From Gemmatimonadota bacterium (lineage in GTDB: Bacteria > Gemmatimonadota > Gemmatimonadetes > Gemmatimonadales > Gemmatimonadaceae), in assembly GCA_016712265.1 (NCBI GenBank), contig JADJRJ010000009.1:1-38541 (forward strand): a stretch of DNA of 38,541 nt, written 5' to 3'. The position numbers and the translations under genes are program-made. Under the pieces are notes generated by a model that saw nothing but the letters and a program-made list of their open reading frames with translations, did not search any database and was not told the origin of the DNA. Of the stretch, positions 10,599 through 20,203 are shown one piece after another (within the stretch, counting starts at the first letter, position 1; each line of letters opens with the position of its first letter).

Positions 10599-10623
10599 GG
10601 TACCAGAGCGCGCGTGGTCCGCG

Positions 10624-12197
10624 CTACAGGTAGTTCGCGCGTTTGGTTACCCGGTAGGTGAACTTCCCCGTGGCCCCGAGGGCGTTGACCGTCGGCGTGA
10701 AGGTCACGGTGCTGCCGTCCCCGATCGACTTCATGTTGTTCAGGTTTCCGTTCACCGCGCCGGGATAGCCGAATGGCATACAGCCGGCCACTTCCGCGAA
10801 TTCGGAGCAGAGGTTGAAGCTCTGTCCCGGCGCGATGGTCGGGTGCGGGTGACATTGAAGTTCTGGGGGCCCGTCGTGGGTCCGAACACCCCAACCTGCA
10901 TGAAGCTCGCATCCACCCGGGCGATAAACGCACATGCCAGGGCAGAACCCCGAGGCCCGCTCCACGCGCGTCAGGTTCACGTTCACTGTATAGCTCCCCG
11001 GCGCGCGGCACCCCGTTCGCTGGTCGTACGCCACGTTGTTGTGGATCGTGGCTACCTGCCGCCCCTTCAAGGTCTTCACCGTAAAGGCGATCGGGACCGC
11101 GGTAGTCGCCTCGGCGGGCACGAAGAACTTGCTCCAGTCAAGCGAGGCGATGGCGGCCGTCGCGGCCGATTGCGGGCCACCGAACGGCAGGATCTGGTAG
11201 TTCGCCGTGGACAGCAGGCTGCGCTGTCGTTGGGTGAGGTCGCGCCGCCGCCGAAGGCTCCGCCCGCCACGTTCATCGCGGCCTTCAGTTCATTGACATC
11301 GATCACGTCGGTCGACCGCGCCGAGAAGAACAGCGCCCGGCCGTAGGTGATCGACTCGATGTACAGGGGAATGTTGTCCGGCCCGAACTTGCCACTCGCC
11401 ACCAGTGCCTGGAGATCGGCCTCCCGAACCGACGCAGCAAAGAAGTCCGACCCCTTCGGCAACAGGTCCTCGGCCACGTTGATCGTGTACATCTCCTGCA
11501 CGAACTTCACCACCACCGAGTTGGTCTTCACGCTCCGCGTGTTGCTGGAGTTGATGTTCCCACTCGCGTCGATCCCCTTGAGCGGGTTGCTGTAGCCGGC
11601 GGAGACGCCGACCGCTGTCATGGATTGATCGAACGTGTTCGCCTCGGTCAGCTCGAAGACCATGTTGGCCAGGATGACGTCCTTCACCCCTTGCTCGGTC
11701 GCGCCACGACGCTGCAGGTCCGCGATGGCCTGCGCCATGGTCACGCTGTTCACGTCCTTCACCTCGATCGACTGATTGCCGAGCGGGAGGGAGATGCGGA
11801 GCGTCATCGGAGCCCGCGCCAGCGAGGTGATCACCGCTGGACTCCCGCCGCGCAGTGTCTTCCCCTCGATCAGCGCCCCGGGATAGAGGTTGCTCAGGTT
11901 GCTCCCCGCCGACAACACGCGGTTGAATGGCTTGACCGTATTCAGGTTGGAGACGTCGCACTTGTAGTCCATGAAGTCGCTCCCGGGGCTTCCCGCAGGA
12001 ACACCGCCGGACGGGCGACCGGTGCCCGTTGGGACGGCATGTTGTCGACCCACTCCGGGGAGGGCGGTAATGATGGACTCGATCTTCGCCGCGTCGGGCG
12101 ACTTGGGGATGCCCCCGTCGGGGCCGGTGGAATCAGTGCCGCACGCGGCGAGGACGCTGAGCCCGGCGAGGGCGGTAAGGCGAAGGAGGCGGGTCAT
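10624..12197 (-). CDS. Thiol-activated cytolysin (CDC)-like lipoprotein, frameshifted
   Basis: Predicted surface or periplasmic pore-forming protein. ATG 12197 gives MTRLLRLTALAGLSVLAACG, a lipoprotein signal peptide with lipobox LAAC. The mature part follows the cholesterol-dependent cytolysin core: YPGALIEGKTL, LARAPMTLRISLPLGNQS, a helical segment with VFELTEANTFDQSMTAVGVS, YTINVAEDLLP, and NIPLYIESITYGRALFFS, which matches the very conserved PPLYVSxVAYGR segment of CDCs. After frame changes near 11220, 10925 and 10850 the C-terminal part has VPIAFTVKTLKGRQVATIHN and GSYTVNVNLTRV, like the domain 3/4 junction and first domain-4 strand. The tryptophan-rich undecapeptide of classical CDCs is not visible; domain 4 instead holds Cys residues. 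About 520 residues. Sterol binding is therefore unlikely; the target is unknown. Confidence 0.7.
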
Positions 12198-12420
12198 GGT
12201 GGGGATGGCTGAGGCCCGGGGACGATTTCCTGCTCACCCCAGAGAGCGACGCTCCCGGGCCGACTCCCTCATTTCGCGGCGATGAGGGATCACGCCGCGG
12301 ATGTCGCTCTATGAAGTGACATGTTGACCCTTCCTCGTTGGCCGGCACCGGGTGCGGAGGCGCGCCCCAGCGCGTACCTTGCGACGTTGCTGCTTGCCCA
12401 ACGTCGACGCGATCGATTGA

Positions 12421-12992
12421 TGTCCGAAGGGAACACCGTCACGCGTGTGCTCCCGCCTGGCAGGTCGGCGATGAGGTGGACCTCGATCGCCTCATGCCCA
12501 TGGTGTACGAGGAACTGCGTGCCCTTGCATCGCGGCAGATGCAGGGCGAGCGGGTCGGCCACACGCTCCAGCCGACCGCCGTGGTTCACGAAGCTTTCCT
12601 GCGGCTGTCCGGCACCGACATCCAGTGGAACGATCGCGTGCACTTTTTCGCCGTCGTCGCGGCCACGATGCGGCGGGTCCTTGTGGACCATGCCCAAGTC
12701 GCGTCGACGCGACAAGCGCGGTGGTGGCGCTGCGCACGTGTCACTCGACGAGGCGCTGCACGTCGTGGACGGGGCCGTGAGCGACGTCATCGGACTGGAC
12801 GAGGCCCTGACACGGCTCGCCGTCCACGAGCCCAGGAAGGCACGCGTCGTGGAGCTGCATTACTTCGGGGGGCTCAACTACGACGAGATCGCATCGACGC
12901 TCGAGCTCTCTGCAGCCACCGTGGACCGTGACCTGCGCTTCGCCAAGGCGTGGCTTCGTACCGAACTGCGTCCGCCGGAGGACCCCACGTGA
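12421..12992 (+). CDS. ECF-family RNA polymerase sigma factor (TIGR02999-like), frameshifted
   Basis: Alternative sigma factor with sigma-2 and sigma-4 regions. ATG 12421 opens MSEGNTVTRVL; after a one-base change the frame reads DLDRLMPMVYEELRALASRQ, HTLQPTAVVHEAFLRLSG, WNDRVHFFAVVAATMRRV (sigma-2), and after another near 12705 RDKRGGGAAHVSLDEAL, ARVVELHYFGGLNYDEIA and LSAATVDRDLRFAKAWL (sigma-4 helix-turn-helix). The stop TGA overlaps the GTG of the kinase gene as GTGA. No anti-sigma factor is encoded nearby; sigma factors of this kind are repeatedly found next to Hanks kinases, which suggests control by phosphorylation (inference). Confidence 0.85.
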
Positions 12993-15622
12993 CCGAAGCA
13001 CAGGGAGACGACCGGAGCGCGTGGGTCGCCCTGGAGGCGGCCTTTGCCGAGCTGGCTGACCTGCCGGTCGACGAGCAGGCACAGCGGCTCGCGGCGCTCG
13101 ATCTCCCGCCAGAGTTGATGGCCCGACTGCGGGCCCTCCTCGACGCTGATCGCACGTCGCACGACGTCATCGGGTCGGCGATCGCGGCGGTCGTCTCGGC
13201 ACCCTCGGGTCCCCCACCCACCGAAGTCGGCCCATGGCGCCTGCTTCGCTCACTTGGCGTCGGTGGCATGGGGACCGTCTACCTCGCCGAACGCGCAGAT
13301 GAGGCATATCAGGCGCAGGTCGCCATCAAGTTCCTGCGCGGTACGCTGGCGACTCCGGATCTCGAGCGGCGCTTCCGCGCCGAGCGCCAGTTCCTCGCCA
13401 CGCTCGACCACCCGGGCATCGCGCGCCTCATCGATGGCGGCACCGCCCCGGACGGCACGCCGTACTTTGTCATGGAGTATGTCGACGGCGAGCCGCTCGA
13501 CACCTGGTGCGACGCCCACCATCTGGACGTGCGCGCCCGCGTCGCGCTGGTGCAGCGGATCTGCGACGCGGTGCAGCATGCGCACCAGGGGTTCGTCGTC
13601 CATCGCGACCTCAAGCCGGCCAACATCCTTGTCACCGCTGACGGCTCGCCCAAGCTTCTCGACTTCGGCATCGCCCGGCTGGTGGACGACTCGCGGGAGG
13701 GGCGCGACCTCACCTTCTACCAGGCGATGACCCCGTCCTACGCGAGCCCGGAACAGCTGCGCGGCGGGGTCATCACCACCGCGTCCGATGTCTGGTCGCT
13801 CGGCGTCATCCTGTTTCGCCTGCTGGCCGGTGTCCCCCCGCACGACCTCGACGGCCTCTCGGCGGCCGAGGTCGAACGGCGGGTGACCACGACCCCCGCC
13901 CCACCACCGTCACATCACGCCCCGGCCGCACGATCCCGCGAGCTGCGGGGCGAGCTGGACACCATTGTACGCAAGGCGCTGCAAGTGGATGCCGCCCAGC
14001 GGTATCGCACGGCGGCCGATTTCGCCGAGGACCTGCGGCGATGGCTCGCCCGCGAACCCATCCTCGCACGGCGCCCGACGGCTGCATATCGCACTTGGTC
14101 GTTTGTCCGGCGTCACCCGCTGGGGGTTGGCGCCTCGGTGGCGGCGGTCCTCGCCCTCGCCGCGCTCACCGCCACCTCCCTGGTGCAGGCCGGCCGCGCC
14201 CGCGACGCCGCCGAACGCGCTGCGGCCGGCCAACGCACCGCCGAACAGGCGACCAACGAATTGGTGGAGCTGCTCAATCTCGCCGACCCCAACATCAGTG
14301 GCGGGGAGACGATCACGGCACGGGGTATGCTCGATCGCGGCGCCACGCGCATTCTCACCGGGCAAACCACAGATCCCGACGTGCGCGTCTCCCTCGCGAT
14401 CGCGCTCGCGGCGGTCTACCGGAACCTGGCCGCCTACGACTCGGCCGGACCGCTCCTCGATACCGCACTCGCCATCCGCACGCGCACCCACGGCCCTGCC
14501 TCGTCAGCCTACGCGCAGGTCCTGCACGAGTACTCCACGCTCCAGTATGCCCTCGGGAACTACGATTCGACCGCGGCGCTCGAACGTCGCGTTCTCGATA
14601 TCCAGCGCGTGGCTGCCCCCGGGGACAACGCCGTCACCGAGGCCGCGCTGGAAGGACTCGGGACCGCCCTCGATGAGACGGGCGAATACGTGGAGGCGGA
14701 ACAACACCTGCGGGCCGCCCTCGCGATGGCGCGCGTCGTTCATGGCGACAGCGCCATGGAGGTGGCGAACGATCTCCTCTCCCTGGCCGCCGTGCTCCGC
14801 GCACAGGCACGGTACGATGACGCGGTGCCCTTGCTTGAGGAGTCCGTCGTGGTCGCCACGCAGGTGCGCGGGCGTCGCAACCTCGACGTCGCGAACGCGC
14901 TGAATCATCTCGCGCGGACGCACTCGCTGGCTGGGCGGCATGAAGCGGCCATTCCGATCGTCAAAGAGGCGATCGACATCCAGGCAACGGTCCATGGGAA
15001 GCCGCATCCCGAGACGGCGGCATCCCTCGGCAACCTCGCCGGGATCCTGGCGAACCTCGCGCGGCTCGACGAATCGCGCGTCGTTCGCCTGCAATCGCAT
15101 GAGATGCTGATGGCGTACTTCGGTCGCAGCCACCCGTACATCGGGGCGTCGTTCACGGCGATCGGTGATCTCGCCTTCCGCCAACAGGACTGGCAAGGAG
15201 CCCTCGCCGCGTATCGTGAGGCGAGGGTCATCCAGGAAGCCACCCTCCCGCCAAACAATCCGCAGCGCGGCACGGCATTGACCGGAATCGGCCGCTCCTT
15301 GCTGGCGTTGGGCCGTGCGAGCGAAGCCGAGGCGCCCTTGCGCGCGGCCTATCGCGTGCGCGCGGCAGGATTGCCCAAGGGACACTGGCACATTGCCGCG
15401 TCGGCGCTCCCGCTCGGGGAGTGCCTCCTCGCGCTCCGACGGCCGGCGGAGGCCGAACCGCTCCTGCGCGAAGCCGCGCAACTGCTCGAGGCCACGTTCA
15501 CCGTGGCCGACGGGCGCGCGCGGCAGGCGCGGGTCGCCCTGGCGAACGCGTTACGCGCACTCGGGCGCACGGCATCGGCGGACTCGGTGGCGGCGATCCG
15601 GGACTCGACCGACGCGCGTTAA
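12989..15622 (+). CDS. Transmembrane Ser/Thr protein kinase with TPR tail
   Basis: Hanks-type kinase, 877 residues if begun at GTG 12989, which overlaps the sigma stop; an in-frame ATG 39 bases upstream lies inside the sigma gene and is less likely. An N-terminal helical region (1-80) precedes the kinase domain (about 82-355): GVGGMGTVYLAER glycine loop, VAIKFL (Lys 114), VVHRDLKPANILV (catalytic Asp 206), LLDFGIARL (DFG 225-227) and SPEQ. One membrane helix follows near 377-398 (GVGASVAAVLALAALTA), then an extracytoplasmic region of tetratricopeptide-like helices to the end. All catalytic residues are present. It is the partner of the coupled sigma factor. The last ~210 bases recur in degraded form at 21839-21997. 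Confidence 0.93.
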   Translation: MTEAQGDDRSAWVALEAAFAELADLPVDEQAQRLAALDLPPELMARLRALLDADRTSHDVIGSAIAAVVSAPSGPPPTEVGPWRLLRSLGVGGMGTVYLAERADEAYQAQVAIKFLRGTLATPDLERRFRAERQFLATLDHPGIARLIDGGTAPDGTPYFVMEYVDGEPLDTWCDAHHLDVRARVALVQRICDAVQHAHQGFVVHRDLKPANILVTADGSPKLLDFGIARLVDDSREGRDLTFYQAMTPSYASPEQLRGGVITTASDVWSLGVILFRLLAGVPPHDLDGLSAAEVERRVTTTPAPPPSHHAPAARSRELRGELDTIVRKALQVDAAQRYRTAADFAEDLRRWLAREPILARRPTAAYRTWSFVRRHPLGVGASVAAVLALAALTATSLVQAGRARDAAERAAAGQRTAEQATNELVELLNLADPNISGGETITARGMLDRGATRILTGQTTDPDVRVSLAIALAAVYRNLAAYDSAGPLLDTALAIRTRTHGPASSAYAQVLHEYSTLQYALGNYDSTAALERRVLDIQRVAAPGDNAVTEAALEGLGTALDETGEYVEAEQHLRAALAMARVVHGDSAMEVANDLLSLAAVLRAQARYDDAVPLLEESVVVATQVRGRRNLDVANALNHLARTHSLAGRHEAAIPIVKEAIDIQATVHGKPHPETAASLGNLAGILANLARLDESRVVRLQSHEMLMAYFGRSHPYIGASFTAIGDLAFRQQDWQGALAAYREARVIQEATLPPNNPQRGTALTGIGRSLLALGRASEAEAPLRAAYRVRAAGLPKGHWHIAASALPLGECLLALRRPAEAEPLLREAAQLLEATFTVADGRARQARVALANALRALGRTASADSVAAIRDSTDAR

Positions 15623-15799
15623 GCTCGTCGCGGCCCGCGTCGGCGTTCCGGCGCAGGATCACGGAAGTGCACGGATGGTCCGCCAGGGCGTCCGACGTAG
15701 CAACCTGCATTGATTACCCCATATCAGAGTCGTGTCAACTCCGCCCCCGACGCCGCCCCCATCATGCAGCCCTCAGCCACCGCGTGGAGCGCCCCGACC

Positions 15800-16066
15800 A
15801 TGACCCCGACCGACCGTCAGTTCAGCAAGGACCCGGGCCGCCGCCTGGCCCACCTGCGCCAGGACGCCAGCCTCACCCAGCAAGTCGTGGCCACCCACCT
15901 CGGCATCGCCCAGCAGACCCTCGTCCACTACGAAGTCGGCCAGCTCCGCCTCCCCGTTCCGCACGTCCCCAGGCTCCAGCGTCAGCACGAGCGCCTGAGC
16001 CATCTCCCCAAAGCCCAGCAGCAGGCTGTCCTCGCAATGCTCGACGGCGTCCTCCAGCAGGCGTAA
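15800..16066 (+). CDS. Short XRE/Cro-type helix-turn-helix protein, internally deleted
   Basis: About 88 residues. The N-terminal half is a clear HTH: RRLAHLRQDASLTQQVVATH then LGIAQQTLVHYEVGQLRLPV. The C-terminal half, LQRQHERLSHLPKAQQQAVL and MLDGVLQQA, matches the tail of a common family of small regulators, but in my recollection of that family about 30-40 residues normally lie between the two halves (end of the HTH domain, linker and a basic GPAPK-type stretch). Here they are fused directly at VPRL. It may be non-functional. ATG 15800 is chosen because family members begin a few residues before the conserved part; an upstream frame opens at 15710. A hairpin and an attC-like site follow it. 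Confidence 0.55.
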   Translation: MTPTDRQFSKDPGRRLAHLRQDASLTQQVVATHLGIAQQTLVHYEVGQLRLPVPHVPRLQRQHERLSHLPKAQQQAVLAMLDGVLQQA

Positions 16067-16135
16067 CCGCCCGACGCGCACCCCCGAGCAGCCCCACCGC
16101 GCGGGCCGCCCGCAGTTGCACAGCCGCTAAAACAA

Positions 16136-16160
16136 AAGCCCGACCGCGAGGGCCGGGCTT
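16136..16160 (+). terminator. GC hairpin after the HTH gene; outer part of the left bracket repeat
   Basis: AAGCCCG and CGGGCTT arms with an 11-nt loop, ~70 bp after the HTH stop. A matching hairpin stands in mirror position at 21812-21840, and the sequence between hairpin and attC-like site is also similar on the two sides, so it is both a probable terminator and part of a ~115-bp inverted repeat (16136-16248 against 21723-21838). Confidence 0.6.
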
Positions 16161-16182
16161 CCGTCTCACATCCTCTGCTCTT

Positions 16183-16248
16183 GCCTACCCAGGCGTGCAG
16201 CTGACAGAGCGATACCGCCGCCCTGCAGCTGACGCTTAAGGGTTAGGC
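16183..16248 (+). repeat. attC-like recombination site (left)
   Basis: A 66-bp imperfect hairpin bounded by GCCTACC and GTTAGGC, fitting integron attC R'' and R' core sites; the R' box is a perfect GTTRRRY. Inner arms GCGTGCAGCTG and CAGCTGACGC pair with one unpaired G in the left arm, as expected for the extrahelical base of the L'' box. By that asymmetry it faces plus, so the HTH gene upstream would be its cassette. No integrase gene is present in the window. Confidence 0.6.
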
Positions 16249-16267
16249 TGTTGCTGATGTTCTTGTG

Positions 16268-16741
16268 CTAGCGCGGCATCCTTCTTACTGTAAATCTGCC
16301 GGCAGGCGCCGCAGGCGCCGATTGCCTCCACGTGCCTAATCCCACACCGTCACGCACACGACCGATCATCGCGACCTCTGCGTCAATAACGTTGGGCGCG
16401 AGGACGAGCGCGAAAGAGTCGGGCCATGTTCGTCCTCCCACGAGTTTCGGCGCAATCGTCAGATCACCCGTGAAAACACCAAGCGAGTCAAGTTCGCCTT
16501 GATAGTGTCCCAACAGGGAGTCGCCGATCACGGACTCAATCGCGATCGCAACTCGAAGCGAATCCGTGGGGGGAACGGGGACCCCGGGCAGCCGGGCGGG
16601 GCGCTCGGCAACAAGGATTCGCAACTCATAGCGTGCGCCGGCCTGCCAGAACTCGTTCGACATTGCCCGCTCGCAGCCTGTTGAAGCCATCATTGCGACT
16701 ACCCAACTGAGCTTCTGCAGGGAGGCCCTCTGCCATGTCAT
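16268..16741 (-). CDS. Putative lipoprotein downstream of the Rhs toxin tip; candidate immunity protein
   Basis: 157 residues starting 12 bp after the Rhs stop on the same strand. The N-terminus has a short hydrophobic stretch WVVAMMASTGC ending in a lipobox-like STGC, so it is likely lipid-anchored in the periplasm. The rest (ARYELRILVAERPAR, SLRVAIAIESVIGDSLLG, VFTGDLTIAPKLVGGRTW, SFALVLAPNVIDAEVAMIG) looks like a small beta-sandwich. I do not recognise a family. In Rhs/polymorphic toxin loci the gene directly after the toxin tip usually encodes the matching immunity protein; that role is inferred from position only. Confidence 0.6.
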   Translation of the reverse strand: MTWQRASLQKLSWVVAMMASTGCERAMSNEFWQAGARYELRILVAERPARLPGVPVPPTDSLRVAIAIESVIGDSLLGHYQGELDSLGVFTGDLTIAPKLVGGRTWPDSFALVLAPNVIDAEVAMIGRVRDGVGLGTWRQSAPAAPAGRFTVRRMPR

Positions 16742-16753
16742 GACTTGCTGGGG

Positions 16754-19700
16754 TCAAGGGTTGTATCGCGTGCGCGTGCCGCCTTGGGCATTCGCGGGTA
16801 GTTGACTGCGAACCTGATTCTCGAATCTGAGAATGCATCCGGGCGGGCTGTCGCTACGGCAAGCGGCCGCGCCCTTCCCAAGCCAAGCGCTTGCGTGCCC
16901 CATCTCGTGCCCCATGACCGAAGCAGCGGTGAACATCCACTTCGACCCTGGGTCCTTCGAGAACAGGTCAAAGTTCGCCTGATTCAATCCCACGCCGTTA
17001 AAGATGATCGTTCCGCTCTTCCAGCCGGCGCCAAGGGTGAACGAGTTCCTCTCGACTCCAGCCCCCAACGGGTCGTTCGCGTCACGGATGGTCAGATGCA
17101 CCGACTTGTCGCGGTCCAAACGATTGTAGGCGTCGCGGAACGTCGAAGAGTTGCGCAACAGGTAGGACACAATGCGCTTGCTGTTCTCTCCTTGGACCTC
17201 GATGTCGAAAAGCCCAAACGGATCCGAGAAGTTGACGGGATCGCCGCCGGCGTAGCCGTAGAGGTTGAGGCCGCCGGCGAGGCCGATGGGATCCTCCTGC
17301 GTGAAGCGCCCGCTCTTGGGGTCGTACAGCCGGTTCCGCTGATAGATCAGCCCCCCCGCCTCCCGCTTCTCCTGCAGCAGGCTCCCGTGCCAGCTCAACG
17401 TCAACAGCCCCCGTGCACCTGCCGATACGGATCCGCCGTGAACGGCCACGTAACGTACACACACCGCTGCGCCGTGGCCACGCCCGGCGCCGGGCACGCC
17501 GCCTGCCCCACCGCCACCGTGTACGGCCGGTACTGCGCCCCGTCGCTGAACAGCCCCAGCAATGGCGTCCCCCGCACGTCCCAGAACACCAGCAACGTGA
17601 AGCGCGGCCACGTCAGGCTCGCGCCCGACGGGTTGTCCTTGTAGTCGTAGCGCGTCACGCTCAGCGGTTGGTCCACCCCCAGCCCCGGCCCGTACACCAC
17701 CCGCCCGAAGAAGGGGTTCGGGTCCAACGTCGAGGACGGGGCCTGATACGTCGGGAATCCGCTGTCCAACTCCTCCGAGCTCGCCCCATCGATCGGCGCC
17801 CGGATCTCGGCCAGCTCCTGATCCCCGTCCCAGATCGTGCGCCGCACCCCACTCGTCACACACCCCACGTCCGTCGTCGGCGCGCAGGTCGTGCTCGTGC
17901 TCACCCAGACGCGCCGCCCCAGCGGGTCGTAGCGGAACTCCTCCAACGTGCGCCGGCCCGAGAGCCGCCGATCCACGGCCGCCACCCGATCGTCGCCCCG
18001 ATAATACGTCGCCCGCTCCTCGCTCACCGCCGCCCCCCCGGGGGGCGTGGTGGTCTCGAAGCGGGTGTTCCCCGCCGTGTCGTAGGCATACTGCGTCCAC
18101 GTCGGCGTTGACCCCGCGTTCGCGACCTGTAGCCCAAGACGGCCGGCGGCATTGTACGTGTTTGTGGTCGCGAAGGTGCCAGCCTGAGGCGGCAGGGACC
18201 AGCCCCCACTATTCGTCAAGAGATTGCCCAGGCCGTCGTACGTGAAGCTTCCGTTCTGGGTAAAGAGCGGCGTTGTCTGATTCACGAGGCTGTAGCCGCT
18301 CGCGACCAGGGAGTCGGTGAGCAGGTACCCAAACCCGCTGTAGGTACCCTTGGGATACCCGCCGCCGGCGAAGGCCACCTGATCACTCGCGCTGAGGATC
18401 TGGCCCCGCGCGTTCCGCGAGGCGACGCTGAAGTTCCGGATGGTCGTGCTCCCAAAGTTCGGGAAGGCGGTCGACCCCGGGCGCAGGATCTGGTCAAGGT
18501 TCAGGCGACCCGCGAGGTCATAGCCCAGGGTCTGGGCGATCCCCGCGGGATAGCTGACGTTGGTCAGCAGGCCACGACCGTTATAGGTGAAGCTGAAGGA
18601 ATTGCCGGCGATATCCGTGACCCCGGCGAGCGCACCCCACGAGGTGTAGCTCCAGCTCATGGCCGAGCCCGTGAACAACGTGGTCGGGCTCAGCAGCAGG
18701 CTGGTGCGGCGGCCGTTGATGTCGTAGCCGTAGTTCAGCGAGTAGGTGTGGGGCGTCCCCGTGCGGGAACGAGTCTTGACCACCTGGGTTTCCGACATGA
18801 GCGCCCCGCTCGAGTGGTACGATCGGGCAATGTCGGCGTCGAGGCCCGTTGCGGTCAGGACCTGGTTGGTGGCGTGGTACGTGAAGCTCTGCGACTCGGA
18901 TGAGGCTGAATAGTTGTAGGGGCCGTTCTCCACACCGGTCACGGGCGTGATGTTCGGCGTAGGATAGCTGTAGGCGGTTGGTCCGCTGATCGATCGTGAG
19001 ACCATCCGATTGAGGACATCGTAGGACATGGTCATACCCCCGCCGGAACGCAGCGTGACACCGGTGACATTCCCGGCGGCGTCATAGCTGGTGTATTGCG
19101 CGCCGCCCGTCGACTCCGACTGGGACACGGCGCGGTCGGCATTGTCGTACACGTACGACGTGGTCTGTACCGCGATGTTCTGGGGGTTTGGGGTCCACGA
19201 GCGGGCGACCGACTGCAGATTGTCCTCGGCGTCGTACACGTTCGCGATGGTCTTCGTCCCACCACCGCCTGCCGCCGTCGTGACACTGCTCAGCACGTCA
19301 TTGCGCTCGGTGTACGTGAGCGTGGTGTTCTCGCGCGGAGTGCCACCCGCGTTGGTGCCGGTCGGGATCAGGGTTGTGGTGGTGAGCCCGGTGTTGGCGT
19401 TGTTGGTGTACAGCGTGGTCTGGTCGAGTTGGTTGTCATACCGGTTCAGATTCCCCTTGGCATCGTAGAAGTATCCTTCATCGCTGCCGTCGGGCGCGAC
19501 GACCACCTCCACCTGATTGTTGCCGTTGTAGCTGAAGGTCGGTGAGCCAACCAGGGTCGCGACCCCCGGTTTGACTGCGGTGAGATCCCACCACCCAGAG
19601 GCTGTGTCCGCATACGTTGATCCGCCCACGCTTGCTTCGGCAAAGGCGGTCAGCGTCACCGTCATGCCTGCTTGTGCCAGCCCCATGGTCGCCACCAGCG

Positions 19701-20037
19701 TCACGTTGACGGCCCCGAGGGGGTCCTGTGCATCGGCCGGCGGAACGAAGACCTGCCCTGGGCACGTCGTGACGGTGATCCCTGAGCCACCGCAACTGAA
19801 CGTTACGCGTGCATCGGGGCCCCCAATGGTGCCGTAATTCCGGAGAGTGAAGCTGAAGCTATGTCCGCCACTGAATTCCAGGCGAGGCACCGCGTCACTA
19901 AGCCCATTGGGCGTGACCTCGATGTCCACGACGACCTGCGCGGAGCTCGCCCGTGTGGTGGCCAGCGCGGCAAGCAGGGCTGCGCCCGCCCGGGTGACGC
20001 CTCGCCTAAGCGCGGATGACGTGACGGTTGACAGCAT
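16754..20037 (-). CDS. Exported Rhs/YD-repeat protein with HExxH metallopeptidase-like C-terminal tip
   Basis: About 1095 residues. ATG 20037 has GGAG five bases upstream and opens a signal peptide ending TTRASSAQ; a longer frame starts at 20088. An Ig-like N-terminal domain (~30-170) precedes many YD repeats (YDAAGNVTGV, YDVLNRMVSR, YDINGRRTSL, YDTAGNTRFE, YDPLGRRVWV). The core closes with NRLYDPKSGRFTQEDPIGLA and NLYGYAGGDPVNFSDPFGL. The ~150-residue variable tip after FGL carries VMGHEMGHASAW (HExxH zinc motif) and then FENQVRSQ and RTRY, reminiscent of the NleD/M91 peptidase pattern. One frameshift at ~17402 falls in a run of five G; the other copy has six there and reads through. Residues after codon ~637 lie in the inverted repeat shared with 20204-21118. 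Likely a secreted antibacterial or contact toxin; the tip activity is a motif-based prediction. Confidence 0.85.
17211..18129 (-). repeat. Inverted repeat arm A (Rhs core end), ~919 bp
   Basis: From CAGGTCGCG at 18129 down to the codons for FGL at 17211 the sequence is nearly identical, in opposite orientation, to 20204-21118. By eye the differences are about ten substitutions, one GC-rich patch (18031-18052), and two G-run length differences. Outside these limits the two copies share nothing. Confidence 0.93.
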
Positions 20038-20203
20038 GCGCACTCCAGGGAGGGTGGAAGGCCTTCGTGTGCGCGCCGCAACCTCCACGGCCGCAACACG
20101 CGGCTGTGCTCGACGTTTGGAGTGTGTGCCGCGCGCGCGAGCGCCTGGCCTGCAATGTCTGTGCCGTCTAACCCTGTCGTGTCATCCACCTACTAACTGA
20201 GAG
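18130..20203. other. Putative invertible segment of the Rhs locus
   Basis: The 2074 bp between the two inverted arms hold the N-terminal part of the Rhs gene, its start and 166 bp of upstream DNA that must include its promoter. Recombination between the arms would flip this block, so the same promoter and N-terminus would then read rightward into the 20204-21566 copy with its different tip. The shared arm sequence fixes the reading frame at the joint. No recombinase gene or recombinase-site motif is seen; the arms are long enough for RecA-type exchange. Inversion has not been observed, only inferred from layout. Confidence 0.6.

Noticed and set aside
10447..10633. C-terminal extension of the glycosyltransferase to 10633
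   Set aside because: Composition turns non-coding after 10350, the alternative frame gives a helical end and stop at 10446, and the extension would cross the terminator hairpin.
17401..18111. Long plus-strand frame opposite the Rhs gene, and its mirror at 20248-20943 minus
   Set aside because: Arginine/histidine/proline-rich antisense shadow of the Rhs core, present in both copies only because the core is duplicated.
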